Assembly (NCBI GenBank): GCA_031259035.1
Contig: JAIRLZ010000220.1
Span: 1 to 29,651 of the forward strand
Direction: 5' to 3'
Origin: Treponema sp.
GTDB taxonomy: Bacteria > Spirochaetota > Spirochaetia > Treponematales > Breznakiellaceae
Length of the DNA stretch: 29,651 bases
Positions 23,451 to 29,651 of this stretch are shown here, in pieces. The translations under genes were made by a program, and so were the position numbers. Below the pieces are notes generated by a model. It had not been told where the DNA came from. It saw only the letters and a list, made by a program, of their open reading frames with translations, and made no database searches. The number at the start of each line of letters is the position of its first letter. Position 1 is the first letter of the stretch.

Positions 23451-24616
23451 GCAATGGATGCAAAACCAAAAATAAAATAAAAGTGCTTCAAATTAACAAA
23501 TTTTACGCGCCGTGGGTGGGAGGAGTTGAAAGGGTAGTCCAAAATATAGCGGAAGGTCTCAATGATAGAAGCGATATGAAGGTGCTTGTGTGCCAGAATG
23601 AAGGTAAAGCCGAGGAGACGACTGTAAACAATATCCGGGTAATCCGTTCTTCAAGCCTCGGCATCCTTTACTCAATGCCTGTATCGTTGGATTTCATATT
23701 CAAATTGTGGAAACTGTCAAGGCAGCACGATATTTTGTTGTTTCACACGCCCTTTCCATTGGCGGATCTGGCCTGTCTCTTTTCGGGATACAAAGGGAAA
23801 GTTATTGTGTGGTGGCACAGCGACATTATCAGCCAGCGGAAACTGCTTAAAGTCATAAAACCAATTTTGAAGAGATTTTTGCGCCGGGCGGATATTGTTG
23901 TGGCGGCGACGCAGGCGCATATAGACAATTCGGATTTCTTGGGGCCGTATAAAGACAAGTGCAGGGTGATCCCTTTTGGCTTGAAATTCTCTGATTATGA
24001 ACAGGTGAACATCGATAATTATCTCATGGATAAATTGTTCAACAAACAAAACAAGAAACTGTTGTTTGTCGGCAGGCTGGTGTATTACAAAGGCATCGAT
24101 GTCCTCATTCATGCGATGCGGGCGGTACGGGGGGCGGAACTGTTCGTCACCGGATCCGGCGTTTTGGAATGCGAGCTAAAAGCCCGCGTTGAAGCGGAAA
24201 ATTTGGGAGAAAAAATTCATTTTCTCGGCTACCTGCCCTTTGAGGAACTGAAAGCCGCTTACGCGGACTGTGACATATTTGTGTTTCCGTCCAACGCCAA
24301 TGTCGAAGCCTTTGGGCTTGCGCAAATGGAAGCCATGTTCTACGGCAAGCCTGTCGTCAACACCAACTTGCCCACAGGAGTGCCTCTGGTGAGCGTTGAC
24401 GGGAAGACCGGCTTGACCGTGCCGGTAAACGACGCGGACGCCTTGTCTGTCGCTATTCAACGCTTGATTGACGACGACGAACTTCGCGGCCGTTTGGGAG
24501 CGAATGCCAGACAACGAGTATATGAAGAATACAGCTTTGAGAGGATGATAGACAAAGTGTATGATCTTTGTGAAGAATTGATGAATCATGGTAGTACAAA
24601 ACCTCCTGCTTCCTGA
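23447..24616 (+). CDS. Family 4 (GT-B) glycosyltransferase
   Basis: 389 aa; its ATG overlaps the barrel stop (ATGA). The N-terminal Rossmann half has INKFYAPWVGGVERVVQNIA (GGVE acceptor/phosphate loop), VWWHSDI and VIPFGLKFSDY. The C-terminal half has KKLLFVGRLVYYKGIDVLI and the donor-binding E-x7-E motif EAFGLAQME (Glu287, Glu295). This is the GT4 family of retaining transferases (often mannose, galactose, glucose or rhamnose, nucleotide-sugar donor). It acts at the cytoplasmic face of the inner membrane, adding a sugar to a lipid-linked glycan. The next gene starts 29 bases before its stop. The sugar cannot be assigned from sequence alone. Confidence 0.9.
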   Translation: MSNGCKTKNKIKVLQINKFYAPWVGGVERVVQNIAEGLNDRSDMKVLVCQNEGKAEETTVNNIRVIRSSSLGILYSMPVSLDFIFKLWKLSRQHDILLFHTPFPLADLACLFSGYKGKVIVWWHSDIISQRKLLKVIKPILKRFLRRADIVVAATQAHIDNSDFLGPYKDKCRVIPFGLKFSDYEQVNIDNYLMDKLFNKQNKKLLFVGRLVYYKGIDVLIHAMRAVRGAELFVTGSGVLECELKARVEAENLGEKIHFLGYLPFEELKAAYADCDIFVFPSNANVEAFGLAQMEAMFYGKPVVNTNLPTGVPLVSVDGKTGLTVPVNDADALSVAIQRLIDDDELRGRLGANARQRVYEEYSFERMIDKVYDLCEELMNHGSTKPPAS

Positions 24617-26183
24617 AACAATAAACCAGCTTTATATACGCGCTTGCGGCGCGGACATCAAACTTCAGAACAAAAGTATGCGCATTAACGCCCATGGAGA
24701 AGCGGCGTTTACAACGTATTATAATAGCTTCGCTCTAAAAAAGTGGAAAAAATATACCGTTATTGGACAAATCTCTTTGGCGTTGACAGCGAAAGGATGT
24801 TTTGAAGCGACGCTTCTCGGTTTTGAGGTTCAACGCGGCTTAAAAGGCAAACTGGAAGGCGGTTTTGTTGAGAAACCGTTGGGTAGAAAGACATTTTCTT
24901 TGCCGGAACCCGGAGAGTGTGAGATTGCCTATCCTGATTGCGAATGCGATCTGCTTGCCTTTACGATCAGGGCGTTTGAAGATTCGGAGTTGTACGGCGG
25001 CGCGTACCGCTCGGCTGTTGACGAAGACCTGCCGGACATTAACCTTGCGCTTGCCATTTGCACCTATAAACGGGAGCGTTATATTAAAACGAATCTGGCT
25101 ATGCTGAATGAGACGCTCTTTTCCAACAGCCATTCAATGTTGAACGGCCATGTGCGGGTGTATATTGCGGACAACGGGCGAACTTTGAAAAAGGAAGAAA
25201 TCGAAAGCGAAACGGTGAAAGTCTTTCCCAATATCAACAGCGGCGGTTCCGGCGGGTTTTCGCGTTGCATGATTGAAGCGCTTGCCGGCAAAGACCGGTA
25301 CAACCTGACGCATATCGTACTTATGGACGATGACATCTTCTTTACGCATGATGTGTTGGCGCGCACCTATATGTTTCTCCGGCTGCTGAAAAAAGATCAC
25401 GCGGATATCGTGATAAGCGGCGCGATGCTCCTGATGGACAAGCCGCACATTCAGTATGCATCCGGAGAAATTATAAAACCAACCGGAATTGTACAGTATA
25501 AACGAGGCTATGATCTGACTGACCTCAGGTCAATAGTCCTCAATGAGATTGAAATGCCGTCAAATTATTGCGGATGGTGGTATTGCTGTTTCCAGCTTGC
25601 TCACGCTTTGAGCGGCGACTTGGCGTTGCCGCTTTTTTTTCAATATGATGACACCGAATGGGGATTGAGAAACAAACGGCGTGAGAAGGTCGTGGTGAGC
25701 GGCGTTTGTGTCCGCCACGAGTCCTTTGACGCAAAGCGCGCCGGCTGGAAAGACTACTATTCCATGCGCAACCGCCTCATTGTAGCGACACTGCATAGAG
25801 ATTCCGCTTTTCGAGGCTGCGGCGCCCTGTATTTTCAGTCGATGATTTTTATCAAGATACTCTATAGAATAGTGTTTTTCAGATTCAACGACGCCGAATT
25901 GATGATGACGGCGGTGGAGGATTACTGCCGGGGGATAGAGTGGCTTGGCGCGGTGGATTCCGCCGCGCTGCTTCGGGACGTTCAACAGCGCGCCGCGAAG
26001 GAAGCGAAAAAAAGCCCGCTTGAAAGCCTGTCTACCGGCATGGCGCTTACGGCGCGGCTCTTGAAGCTGCTGTGGGTCTTCGGCGTGAAGTTTAAGCGAA
26101 TCGCCGCGGATTACATCAAGAATTATCATCGTTTCATCACCGAAGATTTTTGGCGGGAACATTTTGGCTTAAAGGACAAATAG
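24588..26183 (+). CDS. GlfT2-like galactofuranosyltransferase (family 2)
   Basis: 531 aa. An N-terminal beta-rich region (about 1-145) precedes the GT-A domain (about 150-400). Motifs match mycobacterial GlfT2: NSGGSGGFSR (Asn217 on), the metal-binding DDD at 247-249, WWYCC, the DDTEW acceptor/base motif at 354-358, and His377 in VRHESF. A helical C-terminal part follows (about 400-531). GlfT2 polymerises galactofuranose from UDP-Galf. The gene for UDP-galactopyranose mutase directly follows (TAG then GTG), which supplies the donor and strongly supports this call. It starts inside the preceding GT4 gene. Number and linkage of Galf residues cannot be read from sequence. Confidence 0.85.
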   Translation: MVVQNLLLPETINQLYIRACGADIKLQNKSMRINAHGEAAFTTYYNSFALKKWKKYTVIGQISLALTAKGCFEATLLGFEVQRGLKGKLEGGFVEKPLGRKTFSLPEPGECEIAYPDCECDLLAFTIRAFEDSELYGGAYRSAVDEDLPDINLALAICTYKRERYIKTNLAMLNETLFSNSHSMLNGHVRVYIADNGRTLKKEEIESETVKVFPNINSGGSGGFSRCMIEALAGKDRYNLTHIVLMDDDIFFTHDVLARTYMFLRLLKKDHADIVISGAMLLMDKPHIQYASGEIIKPTGIVQYKRGYDLTDLRSIVLNEIEMPSNYCGWWYCCFQLAHALSGDLALPLFFQYDDTEWGLRNKRREKVVVSGVCVRHESFDAKRAGWKDYYSMRNRLIVATLHRDSAFRGCGALYFQSMIFIKILYRIVFFRFNDAELMMTAVEDYCRGIEWLGAVDSAALLRDVQQRAAKEAKKSPLESLSTGMALTARLLKLLWVFGVKFKRIAADYIKNYHRFITEDFWREHFGLKDK

Positions 26184-27302
26184 GTGTACGATTATTTGAT
26201 TGCCGGCGCGGGACTGTTCGGCGCGGTGTTCGCGCATGAAGCGGCGGCGCGGGGGAAAACGTGTCTTGTCATTGACAAGCGTCCGCACATCGCCGGAAAT
26301 ATTTATACCGAAACCATCAACGGCGTCATTGTACACAAGTATGGGGCGCACATTTTTCACACCAACGACAAAACCGTGTGGGATTATATAAACAGATTCG
26401 CCGAATTCAACAACTACATCAATTCGCCCATCGCGCGTTATAAAGATGAACTGTACAACTTGCCGTTTAATATGAACACGTTCAACAAAATGTGGGGTGT
26501 CAAGACCCCGGCGGAAGCGATGGCTGTTATTGAAAAACAGCGCGCCGAAGCCGGTGGCGCCGGTGGCGGCGCCATTGGCGTTACAGAGCCGAAAAACCTT
26601 GAGGAGCAGGCGCTGTTTCTCGTAGGGCGCGACATATACGAGAAGCTCATAAAAGGGTACACCGAAAAACAGTGGGGCATGGAATGTACGGAGCTTCCCG
26701 CCTTCATCATCAAGCGGCTTCCTTTGCGTTTTATATATGACAACAACTACTTCAACGACCGGTATCAGGGCGTCCCTGTGGGCGGCTACACGCGCATAGT
26801 TGAAAAACTGCTTTCAGACAGCGAAGTTAAGCTCAATACGGACTATGTTGATTTTAGCAAAAAAAACGAGCGTATCGCCGAAAAAATCGTGTATACCGGG
26901 GCTATTGATGAGTTCTTTGGTTATTGCCATGGGGCGCTTGAGTACCGCTCGCTGCGTTTTGAGACCGAGGAGTTTGCCGAAGAGAACCATCAGGGCGCCG
27001 CCGTCGTGAACTATACGGATCGTTCGGTTCCGTACACCCGCGTCATTGAACACAAGCATTTTGAATTTGGCGGGCAGCCGAATACGGTGGTCACCCGTGA
27101 ATACCCAGTCGCGTGGAAAAAGGGGCTTGAGCCGTACTATCCGGTGAACAACGAGAAGAACAACGCCTTGTATCTCAAATACAAAGAGATGGCGGACAAG
27201 CGTCCCGATGTCATTTTTGGCGGGCGGCTTGGGCGGTATCGGTACTATGATATGGATACGGTAATCGCAAAAGCGTTGGATGTGGAAAAAAGTGAACTGT
27301 AA
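26184..27302 (+). CDS. glf: UDP-galactopyranose mutase
   Basis: 372 aa flavoenzyme that converts UDP-galactopyranose to UDP-galactofuranose. The GTG start sits directly on the previous stop (TAG-GTG), with AAAGGA upstream. The N-terminal FAD motif is YLIAGAGLFGAVFAHEAA, followed by DKRPHIAGNIYTE and the substrate-loop residues HKYGAHIFHT. KGYTEKQWG, PVGGYTRIVEKLL and Y-AIDEFFGYCHGALEYRSL are conserved UGM segments, with GGRLGRYRYYDMD at the C terminus as the second FAD contact. Length is standard. A short Gly/Ala-rich insertion (EAGGAGGGAIG, about 121-131) is unusual. It forms a unit with the GlfT2-like gene before it. Confidence 0.96.
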   Translation: MYDYLIAGAGLFGAVFAHEAAARGKTCLVIDKRPHIAGNIYTETINGVIVHKYGAHIFHTNDKTVWDYINRFAEFNNYINSPIARYKDELYNLPFNMNTFNKMWGVKTPAEAMAVIEKQRAEAGGAGGGAIGVTEPKNLEEQALFLVGRDIYEKLIKGYTEKQWGMECTELPAFIIKRLPLRFIYDNNYFNDRYQGVPVGGYTRIVEKLLSDSEVKLNTDYVDFSKKNERIAEKIVYTGAIDEFFGYCHGALEYRSLRFETEEFAEENHQGAAVVNYTDRSVPYTRVIEHKHFEFGGQPNTVVTREYPVAWKKGLEPYYPVNNEKNNALYLKYKEMADKRPDVIFGGRLGRYRYYDMDTVIAKALDVEKSEL

Positions 27303-27304
27303 TA

Positions 27305-27333
27305 TTGATCTTTTCTTAACGATGTGATATACT
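27305..27333 (+). promoter_or_regulatory. Promoter of the NusG-paralogue/exporter operon
   Basis: TTGATC (27305-27310), 17 bases, TATACT (27328-27333), directly after the glf stop. The start near 27340 leaves about 148 nt of leader. Confidence 0.65.
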
Positions 27334-27339
27334 TTTTAT

Positions 27340-27487
27340 CGTTACTGCGTGGGGAAACGGCGTGCGTACGGTTAGCCGTATGGTGCGATTCCCTGAAAAC
27401 GGATTGCTTGATCCGCAACGGCGGACGGCTAATCCAATTATAACATCTCAGGTTTTCAAGGCGTAAAGGCTTGAGGGAGCGTTTAAT
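27340..27487 (+). promoter_or_regulatory. Structured leader of the antiterminator operon
   Basis: TACGG-TTAG-CCGTA (27366-27379) forms a local hairpin, while GGTTAGCCGT (27369-27378) can instead pair with ACGGCTAATCC (27425-27435). CGGAT...ATCCG near 27400-27415 forms another small hairpin between them. The mutually exclusive pairing fits a control element for transcription elongation. A GAGGGAG Shine-Dalgarno site closes the region. No T-run terminator is seen in the leader. Confidence 0.45.
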
Positions 27488-28000
27488 ATGAAAAGTATTG
27501 GGGAATCCGTGTATTGCCTCGCCTGCTTTTCAGGGCAGGAGCGTACGGTGGAGGATTTTATTAAACAATCCGGTTACAAGGTGATATCAGCCATTGCGGA
27601 ACGGCATGTTGTAAAGCATGGCAAGCGATGCAAAGAGTTTCGCTCTCTGTTGCCGGGATATGTCTTTATGGCAAGTGATGAAGCGCCTGCGTGGGATGTT
27701 TTAATCCGTTTTCGGTATATCAGCCGTCCGTTGCGATACGGAGACGGGAATATGCGTCTGCGCGGCGGCGATTTGGAGTTTGCCCGTTGGCTTCAGCGGC
27801 GCAACGGCGTCATTGAAACGTCAAAAGTTATTCAGGAAGGGACGAAGATTAAAATAATAAGCGGGCCTTTAATGGACTATGAAGGAAAAATCGTAAAAGT
27901 GAATAAACGGCAGAAATGCGCCGCGATTCAGATTGTATCTGAAAAGATACCGTGTACAGTGTGGCTGTCTTTTGATTTTATTGAAGAAGTGAAAAGTTGA
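27488..28000 (+). CDS. NusG-paralogue antiterminator (LoaP/UpxY/RfaH-like)
   Basis: 170 aa. The N-terminal NGN domain begins SVYCLACFSGQERTVEDFIKQSG and includes FRSLLPGYVFMAS, the NusG-type RNA polymerase contact. The KOW domain at the C terminus is KIISGPLMDYEGKIVKVNKRQ, with conserved Gly. It is shorter than and distinct from housekeeping NusG and heads a polysaccharide-export operon, as specialised NusG paralogues often do. Such proteins bind RNA polymerase and keep it elongating through long operons after recognising a leader sequence. Being the first gene of the operon it may also act on its own leader. The closest family, by the KOW region and operon position, seems to be LoaP; this is a judgement by eye. 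Confidence 0.85.
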   Translation: MKSIGESVYCLACFSGQERTVEDFIKQSGYKVISAIAERHVVKHGKRCKEFRSLLPGYVFMASDEAPAWDVLIRFRYISRPLRYGDGNMRLRGGDLEFARWLQRRNGVIETSKVIQEGTKIKIISGPLMDYEGKIVKVNKRQKCAAIQIVSEKIPCTVWLSFDFIEEVKS

Positions 28001-28034
28001 CGATGAAATTTGTTTTGAGGCGAAGGATGCGGAT

Positions 28035-28826
28035 TTGTTAAAGACAATCATAGGGCGTTTAAAATTTTTTCTTAGTTATAGAGAACTTTTTTTGCAGCTT
28101 GTTGTCAGGGATATAAAGCTCAAATACCGGCGCAGCGTATTGGGGTATTTGTGGAGCGTACTGAACCCTCTTCTTACGATGATGGTGATGTATATCGTGT
28201 TCTCCGAGATGTTCAAGTGGAACATTGACAACTTCGCGGTGTATCTTCTTATTGGCAATATGATGTTTTCGTTTATGTCAAACGCGGTGTCGCGTTCCAT
28301 CTTTTCGATTGTTGGAAACGCGGCCCTTTTAAAAAAGACGTTTGTGCCAAAATACATATTCACCGTTTCATCTGTTACGAGCGAACTGGTGAACCTGTTT
28401 TTTTCGTTAATCGCGCTCGTGTTGGTCGTTATTATAACCCATAGCCCCTTAACGTGGCGCATTGTATTGGTAATCATACCGATTGTTGAGTTATATGTGT
28501 TTTGTCTTGGGCTTGGATTGTTGCTGGCTCAATCCGCGGTGTTTTTTAGAGACACCCAGTATTTGTGGGGGATTATCAGCACCATTTGGCTGTATCTTAC
28601 CCCGATATTCTACCCGGTGACCCTGTTGCCCGAACCCCTCCAGTCCGGCGTCAGACAGTTTAATCCTATGTTCATCTACATTGACATGTTCCGCAGCTTT
28701 GGGTTGTGGGCGAAAGCGGTGAGCGTGGGCAGCATTGCGTCAGGCGCTTTCATGGCGATTGCAACGCTTGCCGTTGGGTTATGGTCTTTTTCCATCACAA
28801 AAAGAAAGTTTGTTTTGTATATTTGA
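28035..28826 (+). CDS. ABC-2 type polysaccharide export permease (Wzm/TagG)
   Basis: 263 aa from TTG at 28035, with AAGG about eight bases upstream; the ATG at 28027 is out of frame and stops after four codons. The family start is clear: FLQLVVRDIKLKYRRSVLGYLWSVLNPLLTMMVMYIVFS. About six membrane helices follow, including the YLTPIFYPVTLLPE turn near residue 200. It pairs with the ATPase nine bases on to form the exporter that flips lipid-linked polysaccharide across the inner membrane. Its likely cargo is the galactofuranose glycan made by the genes before it. Confidence 0.92.
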   Translation: MLKTIIGRLKFFLSYRELFLQLVVRDIKLKYRRSVLGYLWSVLNPLLTMMVMYIVFSEMFKWNIDNFAVYLLIGNMMFSFMSNAVSRSIFSIVGNAALLKKTFVPKYIFTVSSVTSELVNLFFSLIALVLVVIITHSPLTWRIVLVIIPIVELYVFCLGLGLLLAQSAVFFRDTQYLWGIISTIWLYLTPIFYPVTLLPEPLQSGVRQFNPMFIYIDMFRSFGLWAKAVSVGSIASGAFMAIATLAVGLWSFSITKRKFVLYI

Positions 28827-28835
28827 GGTTGTTTC

Positions 28836-29579
28836 TTGAGTAATCCGATCATTAAAGTTGAAAACGTAGGCATCCGTTTTAATATAGCCTCTGAAAAGAC
28901 GGACAGCTTAAAAGAATATATTATAAAACTTGTAAAAAGAGAGCTCTATTTCAAAGAATTTTGGGCGTTGCAAGACATCAATTTTGAGATGGAGCGTGGC
29001 GAGGCGTTGGCAATAATAGGCGCCAACGGTTCCGGCAAATCGACGTTGTTAAAACTCATCTGTAGAATACTCGATCCCGACACCGGCTCCATTACAGTAA
29101 ATGGAAGCATAGCGCCGCTTATTGAATTAGGCGCCGGTTTGGACGGCGAGTTGACTGCGGAAGAAAACATTGTGTTGGGCGGCGCCCTTTTGGGACACAG
29201 CAAAAAGTTTATGCTGGAGCGCCGGAATGAAATTGTCGCTTTCGCCGAACTTGGCGAGTTTATGCAAATGCCGCTTAAAAACTATTCGTCGGGAATGTAC
29301 GCGCGTTTGGCGTTTGCGCTCTCAACGCTGGTGAAGCCTGACATCTTGATAGTTGACGAAGTGCTTGCTGTAGGCGATATAGCCTTTCAGAAAAAGTGCG
29401 AAAAACGCATGAAAGAGATGCTTGCGGGCGGCACCACGTTGCTTTACGTTTCCCATGACGACACGAGCGTCCGGAATCTGTGTAAAAAGGCGCTCTGGTT
29501 GAAAAAAGGCGGCATGGTGATGATGGGCGACGCTGAAGAAGTCTGCGCCGCTTATGAAGTTTCTATGAGCAATGCGTAA
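28836..29579 (+). CDS. ABC-2 type polysaccharide export ATPase (Wzt/TagH)
   Basis: 247 aa from TTG at 28836, with GAGG seven bases upstream. Walker A is IIGANGSGKSTLLKLI (from about residue 58), the signature is YSSGMYARLAFAL, and Walker B with the D-loop is DILIVDEVLAVGD, the hallmark of polysaccharide-export ATPases. PLIELGAGLDGELTAEENIVLGG is also typical. It ends soon after the ATPase core (MSNA), so it lacks the C-terminal carbohydrate-binding domain of Wzt proteins that read a terminal cap; it therefore resembles the TagH/KpsT-like minimal type. It energises the preceding permease. Confidence 0.94.
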   Translation: MSNPIIKVENVGIRFNIASEKTDSLKEYIIKLVKRELYFKEFWALQDINFEMERGEALAIIGANGSGKSTLLKLICRILDPDTGSITVNGSIAPLIELGAGLDGELTAEENIVLGGALLGHSKKFMLERRNEIVAFAELGEFMQMPLKNYSSGMYARLAFALSTLVKPDILIVDEVLAVGDIAFQKKCEKRMKEMLAGGTTLLYVSHDDTSVRNLCKKALWLKKGGMVMMGDAEEVCAAYEVSMSNA

Positions 29580-29648
29580 ATGAAGGCTCTTGATTTTAGA
29601 GATGGCCGAGGGGGTTTAACTAACGATAATGGGGATTCTGTCGACTAG
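29580..29648 (+). other. Window end: short ORF or start of an unseen gene
   Basis: An ATG overlapping the ATPase stop (TAAATG) opens a 22-codon frame that ends at TAG (29646-29648). It has no motif I recognise. It may be a chance ORF or a broken gene start; the sequence ends three bases later. Confidence 0.15.
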
Positions 29649-29651
29649 GGG

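Noticed and set aside
1..29651. Insertion sequence or prophage
   Set aside because: No transposase, integrase or phage structural gene is readable anywhere in the window despite the many repeats.

Overview
The window reads as a chromosome segment of a spirochaete, most likely a Treponema-like organism. This rests on overall protein character, on the gene order rpsF-ssb-rpsR-(membrane protein)-rplI-dnaB that I associate with treponemes, and on a MacB/LolD-type ABC system paired with a LolA-like protein and an outer-membrane barrel. No rRNA, tRNA, CRISPR array, phage or transposase gene was found. The genes are densely packed and mostly on the + strand; only rseP and a WD40-like gene are on the - strand.

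Layout. (1) 1-3300: a membrane-anchored alpha/beta hydrolase gene sits between palindrome-rich spacers that share a 50-bp inverted repeat, followed by a small secreted protein behind a long structured leader and a terminator. (2) 3345-7360: dnaE, with an apparently duplicated OB domain. (3) 7441-12383: replication/ribosome cluster rpsF-ssb-rpsR-DUF2232-like-rplI-dnaB, with a palindrome-filled rpsF leader and a terminator plus long hairpin before rplI; then a ComFB-like gene. (4) 12706-16145 on the - strand: the intramembrane protease gene rseP and a secreted beta-propeller gene. (5) 16626-17274: a clpP-family gene. (6) 17331-23450: ABC ATPase, two FtsX-type permeases, LolA-like periplasmic protein and beta-barrel, probably an envelope lipid or lipoprotein trafficking system. 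(7) 23447-27302: GT4, GlfT2-like galactofuranosyltransferase and UDP-galactopyranose mutase, joined to the barrel gene by start/stop overlaps. (8) 27305-29579: its own promoter, a ~150-nt leader, a NusG-paralogue antiterminator and a Wzm/Wzt-type polysaccharide exporter. Groups 7 and 8 together look like synthesis and export of a galactofuranose-containing surface glycan.

Two patterns cut across the genes. First, four genes (dnaE, rseP, the ABC ATPase and the LolA-like gene) have a good sigma70-type promoter whose -10 box ends only 6-9 nt before the ATG, leaving no room for a Shine-Dalgarno site, so they may be read from leaderless mRNAs; a 20-codon ORF before clpP has the same geometry. Second, a family of REP-like palindromes fills many of the longer spacers. 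Their stems differ between copies in a compensated way while an internal motif recurs, which suggests that folding is what is kept. All calls come from reading the sequence only; no database search or folding program was run.
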